Positions 10,220 through 20,123 of a stretch of 64,000 nt of DNA are shown here, piece after piece; within the stretch, counting starts at the first letter, position 1; every line of letters starts with the position of its first letter. Origin of the DNA: Lutispora thermophila DSM 19022 (GTDB taxonomy: Bacteria > Bacillota > Clostridia > Lutisporales > Lutisporaceae); assembly GCF_900142105.1 (NCBI RefSeq), contig NZ_FQZS01000017.1, forward strand, positions 1-64,000. The letters run 5' to 3'. The notes beneath the pieces are model-generated. The model was not told where the DNA came from, searched no databases, and saw only the letters and a program-made list of their open reading frames with translations. The translations under genes and the position numbers were made by a program.

Positions 10220-10225
10220 TCATAA

Positions 10226-10301
10226 GCTGGTGTAGCTCAATAGGCAGAGCAGCTGACTTGTAATCAGCAGGTTGGCGGTTCGATTCCGTTCACCAGCTCC
10301 A
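10226..10301 (+). tRNA. tRNA-Thr (TGT)
   Basis: A 76-nt cloverleaf. The acceptor stem GCTGGTG pairs with CACCAGC, the anticodon stem GCTGA/TCAGC encloses TGT, discriminator base T, CCA encoded. Last gene of the tRNA transcript. Confidence 0.96.
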
Positions 10302-10311
10302 TTTGATAGAT

Positions 10312-10338
10312 AACACTGCAATACTTTGCAGTGTTTTT
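10312..10338 (+). terminator. Terminator of the tRNA cluster
   Basis: AACACTGCA pairs with TGCAGTGTT and is followed by a run of T, ten bases after the last tRNA. Confidence 0.9.
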
Positions 10339-10934
10339 TTCATAAGCTATAGGAAAGTATAATTTCACCTTAATATAAACTTTCTGTAAAAGCCTTTCTT
10401 ATATATGATGTATAAACCAATATGGGATTGAAGTTAATCGTTGTCTCATAACAAATTTTCCATGCGGATAGTATTCATAATCCTTTTAAAATAGCAATCA
10501 TTTCTATTATTTAAAATGTATTAACTTCTCTTTTGGAGCAAATGTTATACATCCTCTCATTAACAATGAGATTATATTAGTCTCATTCCCAAGTATTCCT
10601 GCTTGCCATGGAAATGGTCAGTTTCTGGTTGCGTTAAATATAACATTAAAGATGATTCAAGTATTATATTCATACAGTGAATTTCCTGTGATAGATAATT
10701 AAATATTACATTATTCAACAAGAAATGATATATTAATTATAAAAAGTTAATAAATATAATTAATACAATCATGGATAGGTGTGCTTTCAAAAAATTTCAT
10801 ACCTATTCAATATTGATTTGAATTATATTTAAATATATACTAAAAATTACAAGATATTTATATAAATACTGAATCTGACAAAATATTTAAAATGTATTTA
10901 CTAGTTGTAGTTTTATAACGGGAGGTAAATCTTT
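10339..10934. other. Non-coding AT-rich gap before dapB
   Basis: About 600 bp without a supportable gene. It contains a short repeat (10377-10410) resembling sequence near 25959-25994. A weak hairpin near 10773-10807 has arms ATAGGTGTG and CATACCTAT. I looked for a lysine riboswitch ahead of dapB and saw no recognisable core. Confidence 0.5.
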
Positions 10935-11735
10935 ATGAATATCATCATAGCTGGACCCAGGGGAAAAATGGGAAGTCTTATTACGAAAATTGCGAGCAAT
11001 AGAACTGATATGAAAATAGTAGCCGGTATAGGACCTGAAGGCAGGGATTACATAGGACAAGATATAGGCATAGTCAGTGGAATGGGAAGAGCATTAAATG
11101 CTATTGTAGTAGATGACATAAAAACTGTAATAAATGAAAGCGATGTAATTATTGACTACACTACAACAGAGTTTTCAATGGAAATATTGGAAGCTGCATT
11201 AAGGTCAAAGAAAGCTGTAGTTTGTGGAACCACAGGTTTTTCAGAAGAAGAATTTAACAGAATAAAAGATGCATCTAAGCAAATACCTATTGTATATGCT
11301 GCAAATTCATCCAGAGTGGTTAATCTTATGTATAAACTATTAAAAATAGCTGCTGAAGCCATAGGTAATGTATCTGATATTGAAATAATCGAAATGCATG
11401 ATAGATATAAGAAGGATGCTCCAAGCGGTACATCTAAAGAAATGGGACAAGTAATTGCAGAAGCTCTTAATAAAGAACTAAAAGATATTGCTGTTTTTGG
11501 AAGAGAAGGAAAAGGAGAAAGAGTACCAGGAAGTATAGGATATCATTCTATAAGATCTGGTGATATATCAAGTAGTCATACGGTTATGTTTGGCCTTATG
11601 GGAGAAAGACTTGAGATAACACATCATGCATATAATTGGGAGTGTTTCGCTCAGGGAGCCTGTGAAGCTGCAGCTTTTTTATATGGTAAGGAGCCGGGCT
11701 TATATACTATTAAGGATGTTCTTAAGATAGAATGA
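10935..11735 (+). CDS. dapB: 4-hydroxy-tetrahydrodipicolinate reductase
   Basis: Reduces hydroxy-tetrahydrodipicolinate with NAD(P)H in the diaminopimelate/lysine pathway, supplying cell wall and possibly spore dipicolinate precursors. The N-terminal nucleotide-binding motif is GPRGKMGS. The substrate-binding/catalytic segment is EMHDRYKKDAPSGTS (conserved family motif E(x)HHxxKxDAPSGT, here with H-D in place of H-H), and VCGTTG is present. Length 266 is normal. GGGAGGT precedes ATG 10935. The gene stands alone, with about 135 bp before the chemoreceptor gene. Confidence 0.93.
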   Translation: MNIIIAGPRGKMGSLITKIASNRTDMKIVAGIGPEGRDYIGQDIGIVSGMGRALNAIVVDDIKTVINESDVIIDYTTTEFSMEILEAALRSKKAVVCGTTGFSEEEFNRIKDASKQIPIVYAANSSRVVNLMYKLLKIAAEAIGNVSDIEIIEMHDRYKKDAPSGTSKEMGQVIAEALNKELKDIAVFGREGKGERVPGSIGYHSIRSGDISSSHTVMFGLMGERLEITHHAYNWECFAQGACEAAAFLYGKEPGLYTIKDVLKIE

Positions 11736-11870
11736 TCGATGCTTCATGCGATATCAGAGATATGGAAGATAGCATATGAGGTAAGTTATTTAAAATTACT
11801 GGTATGGAAAATATGCGAGGTAAGTATTGAAATATGATAGGTATAAAAATTATATAAGAAAGGTGATTAA

Positions 11871-13571
11871 ATGAGGTTAAAGAGTTTCATGATAATTTTT
11901 CTTATGGTTGTTTTAATTTTTAGTATGGTATATCTCATTATTTTTAATACTACCGGTTCCATGTTACATGCTATGTTGCCCCAATATATTTCATCAGCAG
12001 AAGAATTGGATGAATTTATGACACAGTTCAATGTCTCAAGTCAGAAGTATCTACTATTAATAACAGCAGCATTAATAATCGTGGCATCTGCTTTACTTTT
12101 TGCCCTTTTCATATATTTATCAAGATCCATAAAAGGATTCAGAGAGAATGTTATGAACATTGCTGAGGGCCAGCTTACCACTAAAGTAAAAGATATATGG
12201 ATTGCAGAAGGTATTGCAGATGGTATAAATAAGATTACACACAATATGAAAAAGGTTGTATGCGAGGTTGCTGCCATAGCTCAAAAGACAAAAGATTTAT
12301 CAATAAACCTCAGCAAGAACATAGAACAAAATGAAATTGCATCTCAAGCAATAGCTCAAACAATAACACATATTGCTGAAGGCAGTTGTAAAGAATCAGA
12401 AATGACAGCAGCAACCAAAATAAGCACCCAAAACATGGCGAGCAATTCTGACAAGATAGCACAATATGCAAAAAAAACGCAAAATATTGCAGGTGAAATG
12501 ATAAACATTGTTGAAGAAAATAATAGAGTAATAAATCTGTTAGTTGATAAAATGAGGAATACTGCTTCAGGAAGCATAAAATTGGCAGATGATATTCAGG
12601 AACTGGAGAAAGAAGCGGGAAAGATAAATGATATAACTGCTGCTGTTGCTGAGATAAGCAGACAGACAAATTTGCTTGCATTAAATGCTGCCATTGAAGC
12701 GGCAAGGGCCGGTGAAGCAGGTAAAGGTTTTGCTGTGGTAGCTGATGAAGTAAGAAAACTTGCAGAACAGTCAGCTACATCGGCTGATGAGATAAGAAAA
12801 CTTGTTGAAATGATAATTGGCAGAATCAATGAAATAACATTAAAAGCAAAAACTGAGGTGGAAGGGATATCCAAAACCATATCTGATGCAGATAAGGCTA
12901 AAGAATCATTAAAACATATGATTGAAGCAACAAATTCAACCTATGATGCAGTTGTCCAGATAATAGGCTTAGCTGAAGAATCTAATGCTATGGCTGAAGA
13001 TGTTGATAATATGATGGAGAAAATAAACATTAGCATTCAGGAAACAGCTGCCGGAGCGGAGGAAGTATCAGCATCAGCTGAGGAACAGCTGGCTTCAGCC
13101 CATGAGATATCTGCAATGGCTATCAAGATGAATGACATGACTAATACAATAGACAGTTATTTAAAATCATTTATCAGTAAAGTAACAATAAGAGACGAAG
13201 AAAGAAAACTAATAAACGAAGGCTTTAAAATATTGAAAGATATAAATTCAGAGATAAATTCAAGAGGAATTTCTATCGATAATGCTTCCGAATTATTGAA
13301 GAATATAAGCATGAAGTATAAGCAATTTGAATATATAGGAATTATTAATTCACATGGAGATATGGTATCAGCTAGTGTTCCCATAACGGATAATAATAAT
13401 TACTCACACCGCCCATATTTTAAAGAATCTATTCTAGGAAAAGAGTATTATTCAGAGCCATATATATCAAATGTCACATACAACTATTGCATAGCAATAT
13501 CAATACCTTTCATGAATGCTTCAAAATCCATAGAGGGTGTGTTGATGGCGGATATTTGCATTGAGAAGTAA
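11871..13571 (+). CDS. Methyl-accepting chemotaxis protein with a C-terminal Cache-like region
   Basis: A chemoreceptor of 566 residues. Transmembrane segments lie near residues 5-27 and 58-82, with only a ~30-residue external loop between them. Next come a HAMP-like linker, the cytoplasmic signalling helices with the hairpin-tip signature [20 protein letters not shown] (about 263-283), and [13 protein letters not shown]. The last ~125 residues look like a small Cache/PDC sensor ([32 protein letters not shown]). This order is unusual, because the sensor normally sits between the transmembrane segments. Immediately upstream of prdR, it could sense proline or a related metabolite, but that is inference. 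Confidence 0.88.
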   Translation: MRLKSFMIIFLMVVLIFSMVYLIIFNTTGSMLHAMLPQYISSAEELDEFMTQFNVSSQKYLLLITAALIIVASALLFALFIYLSRSIKGFRENVMNIAEGQLTTKVKDIWIAEGIADGINKITHNMKKVVCEVAAIAQKTKDLSINLSKNIEQNEIASQAIAQTITHIAEGSCKESEMTAATKISTQNMASNSDKIAQYAKKTQNIAGEMINIVEENNRVINLLVDKMRNTASGSIKLADDIQELEKEAGKINDITAAVAEISRQTNLLALNAAIEAARAGEAGKGFAVVADEVRKLAEQSATSADEIRKLVEMIIGRINEITLKAKTEVEGISKTISDADKAKESLKHMIEATNSTYDAVVQIIGLAEESNAMAEDVDNMMEKINISIQETAAGAEEVSASAEEQLASAHEISAMAIKMNDMTNTIDSYLKSFISKVTIRDEERKLINEGFKILKDINSEINSRGISIDNASELLKNISMKYKQFEYIGIINSHGDMVSASVPITDNNNYSHRPYFKESILGKEYYSEPYISNVTYNYCIAISIPFMNASKSIEGVLMADICIEK

Positions 13572-13639
13572 CTGCTTAGCTTTAATAGTTATCAAAGTTA
13601 TAGCTTATTTTGCCTAACTAATATACTTAGGTGGTGTTT

Positions 13640-15427
13640 ATGATGTTTTTTGATCAATCAATGTATAAATGTGTGTCTGAAGTTATGGATAAAGATATAA
13701 TAAAGACGGAATACGGTATTTCTATAGACTGTGCTGTTGATATGATGCTTTCTAATGCAAGGGATGAAGTTATTATTACAAGAAGAAGTGGAGATAAGGA
13801 GTATGTTGAAGGAATACTAACCAAAACTGATATATGTAGGCTTAAGAAGAAAAAAGTTGATTTTGCAGAATCCGTTAAAAAATATATGAGGACAGATGTA
13901 TATACTATTATGCAAACAGAAAAGATAAAACAAGCAAGGGATATTATGATGAGCAAAGGAATAGGCAGATTGCTTGTTACAGACGGCTATGAGATAACCG
14001 GTGTCATTACATCAAAAAGTCTATTGAATACTTATTATCTTGAAATAGAAGAGTTGATGATTCAGCTCAGCATCGTTTTGGAGAATCTTCAAGAGGCAGT
14101 ATGCGTTGTAAGCAGTGAAGGAATTGTAAGGCTGTGGAACAAAAGCTCAGTAAAACTATACGGTATTGAGAAGAGTGAGATAATAGGTAGGAACATTAAG
14201 GAAGTTTTTCCTAATGCCTTACTGGCAAAAGCGCTTGAAGAAAAAAAATCCTTTGTAAATCATAAACATAAACCTAAGGAAGGCTCCTATGTGGTAATAA
14301 GCGCAGTGCCTTTGATGTACGATGGGAAGATTATAGGAGCAGTGTCAACGGACAGAGATATTACCGAAATAAAGAACTTATCAATGCAGCTTGAAAGCGA
14401 AAGATCAAAGGTGGAATTTTTAGAAGAGCAGATGAAAAACATCACACAAGCCAAATATTCTTTCGGGAGTATTATAGGAAAAAGTAAGGCTATAGTTAAT
14501 GCAATCACATTGGCTAAGCAGGTTGCAAAATCAAATGCCAGCATACTAATAACAGGAGAGAGTGGTACAGGCAAAGAGGTATTCGCAAGAGCTATACATC
14601 AAGAAAGCGGAAGACTAGGACATTTTGTTCCTATAAACTGTAGTGCCATTCCATATAATCTATTTGAAAGTGAGCTTTTTGGGTATGCAGGTGGAGCCTT
14701 TACAGGAGCTTTGAAAAAAGGCAAGATAGGCAAATTTGAGTTGGCAGACGGAGGGACTCTATTTCTGGATGAAATAGGGGATATGCCCATCGATATGCAG
14801 GCCAAACTATTGCGTGTCCTGCAAGATGGTGTTATTACCAAAGTGGGCGGAGATAAATCCATAAATGTTGATGTAAGAATACTTGCAGCTACAAATAAAG
14901 ATCTAAAGAAAATGATGCTGGAGGGAACTTTCAGGGAAGACCTTTACTATAGATTATGTGTGGTATCAATACATCTTCCTCCCTTAAGGGAAAGGAAAGA
15001 GGATTTGCCGGAGCTTATAAGAAGTTTTGTTGCAGAGTTCGCAGAATATAATGAAATAGAGGAAGTAGATATAGAACCTGAGGTAATAAAAGCCCTTACA
15101 GATTATGAATGGAAGGGCAACATAAGGGAACTTAGAAATGTGGTAGAAAGGCTAATAATTTTGTCGCCAGATGGCAAAATAAGAAAGGATATGCTTCCTG
15201 ATGATATTATAAGGAAAAATTCTGATCAATATAGTAAAAATACTGCTGGAATCATGAATTCAAGTTATGATTTGAAGGAAGCAGTGGCAAATATTGAAAA
15301 AAGAACAATAATAGAAGTCATGAATTTAGTAGAAGGCAATAAGGCAAAGGCAGCCCAGATGTTAAACATTAATAGGGGAAGCCTTTATTATAAACTTAAA
15401 CAGTATGGTTTGGAAGAATACTTGTAA
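13640..15427 (+). CDS. prdR: Sigma-54-dependent activator PrdR
   Basis: An enhancer-binding regulator of proline reductase genes. N-terminal CBS-like repeats (about 5-130) are followed by a PAS domain (about 140-260), the AAA+ domain with Walker A GESGTGKE (306-313) and the sigma-54 contact loop GAFTGA, then a C-terminal Fis-type helix-turn-helix (KAKAAQMLNINRGSLYYKL). The CBS-PAS-AAA-Fis layout and position next to prdC match PrdR of Clostridioides difficile, which activates prd genes in response to proline. Start is 13640 or 13643, behind AGGTGGTG. A sigma-54 promoter lies directly ahead of prdC. Confidence 0.9.
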   Translation: MMFFDQSMYKCVSEVMDKDIIKTEYGISIDCAVDMMLSNARDEVIITRRSGDKEYVEGILTKTDICRLKKKKVDFAESVKKYMRTDVYTIMQTEKIKQARDIMMSKGIGRLLVTDGYEITGVITSKSLLNTYYLEIEELMIQLSIVLENLQEAVCVVSSEGIVRLWNKSSVKLYGIEKSEIIGRNIKEVFPNALLAKALEEKKSFVNHKHKPKEGSYVVISAVPLMYDGKIIGAVSTDRDITEIKNLSMQLESERSKVEFLEEQMKNITQAKYSFGSIIGKSKAIVNAITLAKQVAKSNASILITGESGTGKEVFARAIHQESGRLGHFVPINCSAIPYNLFESELFGYAGGAFTGALKKGKIGKFELADGGTLFLDEIGDMPIDMQAKLLRVLQDGVITKVGGDKSINVDVRILAATNKDLKKMMLEGTFREDLYYRLCVVSIHLPPLRERKEDLPELIRSFVAEFAEYNEIEEVDIEPEVIKALTDYEWKGNIRELRNVVERLIILSPDGKIRKDMLPDDIIRKNSDQYSKNTAGIMNSSYDLKEAVANIEKRTIIEVMNLVEGNKAKAAQMLNINRGSLYYKLKQYGLEEYL

Positions 15428-15454
15428 AAAATATGTGTTAAAAAACTAACATTA

Positions 15455-15572
15455 TGTTAAAATTTTGACACCTACTGTCAGAGTTGGTTTTTTAAAAATT
15501 ATATTGAAAAAACTTATAAAAGATGATTTTGATATAGAAAAAATAAATAATCAAGTGTTTAAAATTTGACAC
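15455..15572. promoter_or_regulatory. Two candidate PrdR-binding sites
   Basis: TGTTAAAATTTTGACAC (15455-15471) and TGTTTAAAATTTGACAC (15556-15572) differ at two positions and lie 101 bp apart. The first contains an almost perfect 16-bp palindrome; the second has AAGTGT/ACACTT outer arms. They lie about 180-290 bp upstream of the sigma-54 promoter, the usual range for an enhancer-binding activator. Assignment to PrdR is inferred from context. Confidence 0.55.
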
Positions 15573-15646
15573 TTTGTATATTTGCTTTTATATATTTTGT
15601 AGAAATATGAAGATAAGAATAATAAAAAAATTTTTTGAGATTAGGG

Positions 15647-15700
15647 AAAAGCATATGAGCCATTGAAAACAGCGAGTTTCAATGACTCATATGCTTTTTA
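15647..15700 (+). terminator. Terminator after prdR
   Basis: AAAAGCATATGAG (15647-15659) pairs with CTCATATGCTTTT (15686-15698), with an inner stem CATTGAAA/TTTCAATG. It separates prdR transcription from the prdC operon. Confidence 0.85.
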
Positions 15701-15746
15701 AATAAATTTATTATTTTTGAGTAGATTTTCAAATTTTTTTGTAATA

Positions 15747-15763
15747 TTGGCGAGAAAATTGCA
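15747..15763 (+). promoter_or_regulatory. Sigma-54 (-24/-12) promoter of the prd operon
   Basis: TTGGCGAGAAAATTGCA has the invariant GG at 15749-15750 and GC at 15761-15762, ten bases apart, matching TGGC-N8-TTGCA-type promoters. The expected transcript start is near 15774, about 45 bp before the prdC ATG. Confidence 0.85.
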
Positions 15764-15817
15764 TGTTGTATAGTAATGAGATTGATTGATACAGATTTAA
15801 CAAAGGAGGTGAATTGG

Positions 15818-17107
15818 ATGGAAAGAGTTGAACTTATGTTGAGACAACATGTGGGAGCACCATGTTCACCCATTGTGAAGGTTGGAGACGAGGTAAAAAG
15901 AGGGCAACTTGTAGCAGTGCCTACTGGTCTCGGAGCCAATATTCATACCAGTGTATCAGGTATTGTAAAAGATATAACTGATATATCAATAGTGATAGAT
16001 GCTTTCGATGAGCAATCTCCAGATTATATTCCTATAAAGGAAACCGATGATTATCTAGAGGCTATTAAAGAAGCGGGGATTGTTGGTGCAGGAGGAGCTG
16101 GTTTTCCTGCTCATGTGAAGTTTAAGACAGATCTTAAGGGAGGATGCTTTATTGCAAATGCGGCTGAGTGTGAACCTCTTTTAGCACATAATATCGCATA
16201 TTTAGAGCAGAATCCTGATGTGATTATCAGAGGCATGAAATACCTCATGGAAATCACAAATGCCAAAGTAGGATATATTGCAATAAAAGTTAAACACCTT
16301 AATGCTATAAAGGCTATTAACAAGGCTTTGAAACCCGAGGATAATATATCGATAAAAATATTACCTGATATGTATCCTGCAGGAGATGAAAGAGTAATAG
16401 TAAGAGAATTCACAGGAGTAGAACTAAAACCGGGAGAACTGCCAAGCGCCGCCAATGCTGTTATATCAAATGTTGAAACCATAAAGAACGTTACATTGGC
16501 AATAGAACAAAGAAAGCCGGTTATTGATAAGGATTTGACTGTAGCCGGAAGAGTAAGAGGCGCCAAGGAAGGTAAGGTATTTTTCAATGTGCCTATAGGA
16601 TATCCTGTAAAAAAATATATAGAAAAGGCTGGAGGATACTTGGAACCGCATGGAGAGATAATTCTCGGAGGGCCTTTTACAGGAAAGCATGGCGAAGAGA
16701 CATCACCTATAGTAAAGACCTTGGGCGGAATAATAGTAGCAATGCCATTCCCACAAGAAAAGAGAAAAGTAGGAATACTTGCATGTGAATGCGGTGCTCA
16801 GGAAGAAAGATTAAGAGAAATAGCAGCGGGTATGGGAGCCCAAGTTGTTGCAGAAAGAAAATGCAAGAGAATGGTGGAGGTTAATGGAAGGTGGAGATGT
16901 GAAAAGCCCGGCGTATGTCCTGGTCAAGCATCTACTGTTTTAGATCTCAAAAGAGAAGGTGCAGAGGTTATTCTAACAGGAACCTGCGGTGACTGAACGA
17001 ATACGGTAATGACTGTAACTCCTAGGTTAGGAGTTCCAACATATCATAGTACAGATCATGCGCTCAGAGCTGCGGGGCATAAGCTGGTTAGAAAGACTAA
17101 GGCATAA
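15818..17107 (+). CDS. prdC: Proline reductase-associated electron carrier PrdC, selenoprotein
   Basis: An RnfC-like protein thought to pass electrons to D-proline reductase. The glycine-rich GAGGAGFP and ECEPLLAHN motifs of the RnfC/NuoF family are present, followed by cysteine-rich segments (LACECGA, CEKPGVCPG). The frame runs through an in-frame TGA at 16994-16996 (residue 393, context GTCGD-Sec-TN) to TAA 17105-17107, giving 429 residues; the 36 residues after TGA are coding-like. A SECIS-like hairpin follows the TGA. ATG 15818 has the strong site AAAGGAGGTG; an upstream in-frame ATG at 15776 would begin at the predicted transcript start without a ribosome binding site. First gene of the prd operon. 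Confidence 0.9.
17017..17035 (+). promoter_or_regulatory. SECIS-like hairpin in prdC
   Basis: AACTCCTA-GGT-TAGGAGTT is a perfect 8-bp stem with apical loop GGU, starting 20 bases after the UGA. Bacterial SECIS elements are stem-loops just downstream of the UGA and often carry G and U in the loop. Confidence 0.7.
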
Positions 17108-17184
17108 CCTTCTTAAAAGCACAGCATATTAAATATTTAATTTTAATATAAAATAATTTTTCTTAATAAAAGGAGGTAAATAAA

Positions 17185-19098
17185 ATGTCAATGTCAGCAG
17201 AAAACGCTTTACACCACAAGAATGATCCCGCAGTTGTTTGCTGCAGAACTGAAGCAGGCACAATAATTTCTGCAGATAACCTGGAAGATCCAGCCATATT
17301 TCCTGACCTTATAGACTCAGGATTGCTAAAGATTGACGAAAATACTTTAAAAATCGGAAATGTGTTAGGCGCAAAATTGATAAAGACCATTGATTCATTA
17401 ACACCTATTACTCCAGATTTAGTAGAGGGAGTAAAAGAACTAGGGGATGAATCAGAGAAAGAAACCAAGGAAGAATCCCATCAGGAAGTAACTGTAGAAT
17501 CTACACCATCAGTAGTTACTGCACAACCTATGATTGCTTCTTCAGTAAACAGTGGAGTGTTGAAAATCCATATTGGAGAAGGCAAGGATATAAATCTTGA
17601 AATACCAATGATAGCACAACCAGGTATGGCAATGCCTGCAGCAATGCCTGTAGCAGAATCAAATACCATGGTAGCTCCAGCTGCAAACTTGGGAACTGCT
17701 GCAGAAAAGGAAGAAAAAGCTGCCAGCGAGCCAATAGCTGTTAGAAAGCTTACCAAGAAGCATTACAAGATAACAGAAGTAAAGCGTGGGCCAGAAACAA
17801 AAATTGAAGGAACAACTCTTTATATAAGAGAAGGCATCGAAGAAGATGCTATGAAAGCAGACAAATTAGTTAAGAAGTTTAAATTAGATATCATAACTCC
17901 AGATAAATATAATACTTATTCCGAGACAATAATGGACGTTCAACCTATAGCTACAAAAGAAGGGGACAGCAAATTAGGTAGCGGAGTTACAAGAGTATTA
18001 GATGGAGTTATCATGATGGTAACAGGAACAGATGAGCTTGGTGTTCAAATCGGCGAATTTGGTTCATCTGAAGGAATATTAGAAGAAAACATCATGTGGG
18101 GAAGACCTGGTGCTCCAGAAAAGGGAGAAATATTTATAAAATCTGAAGTTGTAATTCAAGAGCATACAAACATGGAAAGACCAGGACCTCTTGCTGCTCA
18201 TAAAGCAACAGATGTTGTAACTCAGGAAATCAGAGAAGCATTGAAAAAGCTTGATGATAGCCTTGTTGTTGATACTGAGGAATTTGTTCAATACAGAAGA
18301 CCAGGCAAGAAGAAAGTTGTTATAGTTAAGGAAATAATGGGTCAAGGAGCAATGCATGATAACTTGATATTGCCTGTTGAACCTGTAGGAGTACTTGGAG
18401 GAAAACCAAATGTAGATTTAGGAAACGTTCCAGTAGTATTTTCACCTCTTGAAGTATTGGATGGAGGTATACATGCCCTTACATGTATAGGACCTGCATC
18501 AAAAGAGTGTTCAAGACACTACTGGAGAGAGCCTCTCGTACTTGAAGCATTAAATGATGAAGAAGTTGACTTGGCAGCAGTTGTATTTGTAGGAAGCCCA
18601 CAGATTAACTCAGAGAAATTCTATGTATCTGAGAGAGTAGGCATGATGGTAGAAGCAATGGATGCAGATGGAGCTTTCGTAACAACAGAAGGCTTTGGAA
18701 ACAACCATATAGACTTTGCTAGCCATATTGAGCAAATTGGTATGAGAGGAATTCCTGTTGTAGGAATGTCCTTCTGTGCAGTGCAGGGTGCCCTTGTTGT
18801 AGGAAATAAATACATGACTCATATGATTGACCTGAACAAATCAGAAGCAGGTATTGAAAATGAAGTTTTATCTTGCAACACATTGACTAAAGAAGATGCT
18901 ATTAGAGCCCTTGCAATGTTAAAGGCAGCCATGGCAGGAGAACCTGTCAAGGAAGCAGAAAGAAAATGGAATCCGAATGTTAAGGAAAACAACTTGGAAT
19001 TAGTTGAAAAAGCAATAGGAAAGAAAATAGAAAGAGTAGAAAATGAAACTTCAATTCCAATGAGCCAGAAGAGAAAAGAAAAATATTCTACTAAATAG
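17185..19098 (+). CDS. prdA: D-proline reductase proprotein PrdA
   Basis: Precursor of two subunits of D-proline reductase, which reduces D-proline to 5-aminovalerate in Stickland fermentation. Known PrdA is cleaved at a cysteine that becomes the N-terminal pyruvoyl group of the smaller subunit. Here Thr433-Cys434 in GIHALTCIGPASKEC is the matching site. Residues ~1-185 form an N-terminal region with a low-complexity Ala/Met/Glu linker, ~185-433 the larger-subunit core, and 434-637 the pyruvoyl subunit. AAAGGAGG precedes ATG 17185. The gene lies between prdC and the small gene before prdB. Confidence 0.95.
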   Translation: MSMSAENALHHKNDPAVVCCRTEAGTIISADNLEDPAIFPDLIDSGLLKIDENTLKIGNVLGAKLIKTIDSLTPITPDLVEGVKELGDESEKETKEESHQEVTVESTPSVVTAQPMIASSVNSGVLKIHIGEGKDINLEIPMIAQPGMAMPAAMPVAESNTMVAPAANLGTAAEKEEKAASEPIAVRKLTKKHYKITEVKRGPETKIEGTTLYIREGIEEDAMKADKLVKKFKLDIITPDKYNTYSETIMDVQPIATKEGDSKLGSGVTRVLDGVIMMVTGTDELGVQIGEFGSSEGILEENIMWGRPGAPEKGEIFIKSEVVIQEHTNMERPGPLAAHKATDVVTQEIREALKKLDDSLVVDTEEFVQYRRPGKKKVVIVKEIMGQGAMHDNLILPVEPVGVLGGKPNVDLGNVPVVFSPLEVLDGGIHALTCIGPASKECSRHYWREPLVLEALNDEEVDLAAVVFVGSPQINSEKFYVSERVGMMVEAMDADGAFVTTEGFGNNHIDFASHIEQIGMRGIPVVGMSFCAVQGALVVGNKYMTHMIDLNKSEAGIENEVLSCNTLTKEDAIRALAMLKAAMAGEPVKEAERKWNPNVKENNLELVEKAIGKKIERVENETSIPMSQKRKEKYSTK

Positions 19099-19105
19099 GT
19101 AAATT

Positions 19106-19363
19106 ATGAAATACGGAGATAAATTAATATACATGGAGGGAATAATTGTAGAGCTTCATGATGGTGCAGTAGGCATAGACCTGAAAGGAAGATTAGGCTT
19201 TCTGAAGGTTCCTATGAGAATGCTCATCAGCGATTATCCTCTCAAGATTGGACAAGAAGTAGGATTTAATATGAGTTATCCTGAAGTATTAAGTCCCGAA
19301 GTAAACGAAAAATATGTTAGCAATATTGAAAAAAGAAATAAATCTGATAAGGAGGTAGAATGA
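19106..19363 (+). CDS. Small conserved protein of the prd cluster
   Basis: 85 residues with alternating beta segments (IIVELHDGAVGIDLKGRLGF, split here by charged turns), no membrane segment and no cysteines. It resembles the small proteins found between prdA and prdB in clostridial clusters (annotated elsewhere as CBO2463/CBO2479-type). The role is unknown. The gene starts seven bases after prdA and its TGA overlaps the prdB start region, indicating tight coupling with both reductase subunits. Confidence 0.6.
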   Translation: MKYGDKLIYMEGIIVELHDGAVGIDLKGRLGFLKVPMRMLISDYPLKIGQEVGFNMSYPEVLSPEVNEKYVSNIEKRNKSDKEVE

Positions 19364-20088
19364 TGAGTTTAACAGTAGTAAAGGGAATGCAGTCTGAAAT
19401 ATATGTTCCTATTACGCCACCACCGGTCTGGACACCAGTTGTAAAAGAACTTAAAGACATGACCGTTGCTATTGCAACAGCAGCAGGAGTTCATGAAAAA
19501 TCAGACCAAAGATTCAATCTTGCCGGTGATTTTACTTTTAGAAAGATTAAAGATACAACTCCATCAAGTGAATTAATGGTATCACATGGTGGTTATGACA
19601 ATGGAGATGTCAACAAGGATATTAACTGTATGTTCCCAATTGACAGACTTCATGAATTAGCAAAAGAAGGTTTTATCAAAAAGGTATCTCCTGTTCATAT
19701 AGGATTTATGGGAGGAGGTGGAAACCAGGAGAAGTTTAAAAACGAGACAGGTCCTACAATAGCAAAGATATTGAAAGAAGCAGGTGTAGATGCAGTATTG
19801 ATGACAGCTGGCTGAGGCACATGCCACCGCTCTGCCGTGATTGTGCAGAGAGCGATTGAGGAAGCAGGAATTCCAACTATAATAATTGCCGCTCTTCCTC
19901 CGGTAGTAAGACAAAATGGAACTCCTAGGGCAGTTGCTCCGCTAGTTCCTATGGGAGCTAACGCAGGGGCACCAAATGACAGAGAAATGCAATACAACAT
20001 TGTAAAAGACTCCCTAATCCAATTGACAAAGATAGATCAGCCTGGAAAGATAGTTCCATTACCTTATGAATATATAGCTAAAGTATAA
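19363..20088 (+). CDS. prdB: D-proline reductase selenocysteine subunit PrdB
   Basis: Catalytic selenoprotein subunit of D-proline reductase. The reading frame continues through TGA 19813-19815 (Sec151, context MTAG-Sec-GTCHRSAV) to 20088, giving 241 residues including Sec. The segment after TGA is conserved and coding, and the family is known to carry Sec at this position. The second of two adjacent ATGs (19360, 19363) fits the AAGGAGG site better. A predicted SECIS hairpin follows the UGA. Conventional gene callers would split this gene into two pieces. Confidence 0.95.
19828..19854 (+). promoter_or_regulatory. SECIS-like hairpin in prdB
   Basis: CTCTGC (19830-19835) pairs with GCAGAG (19845-19850) around a 9-nt loop CGTGATTGT, with extra CG/GCG pairing outside. 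It starts about 13 bases after the UGA, as expected for a bacterial SECIS. Confidence 0.65.
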
Positions 20089-20123
20089 ACAGATATTAGC
20101 TATATTGAAAAAGGGATGATAGC

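Noticed and set aside
9915-10223. Protein genes across the tRNA cluster on both strands
   Set aside because: These frames are exactly covered by five well-formed tRNA genes.
10339-10934. Lysine riboswitch before dapB
   Set aside because: No conserved riboswitch core was recognisable in the gap.
12310-12880. Long - strand frames inside the chemoreceptor gene
   Set aside because: They are shadows of the + strand signalling helices, without starts or recognisable domains.
16994-16996. TGA as the true stop of prdC
   Set aside because: The frame continues with sensible codons to TAA 17105, a SECIS-like hairpin follows, and the cluster is a known selenoprotein locus.
19813-19815. prdB as two separate genes or a pseudogene
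   Set aside because: The TGA is the known selenocysteine codon position of PrdB and a hairpin follows.
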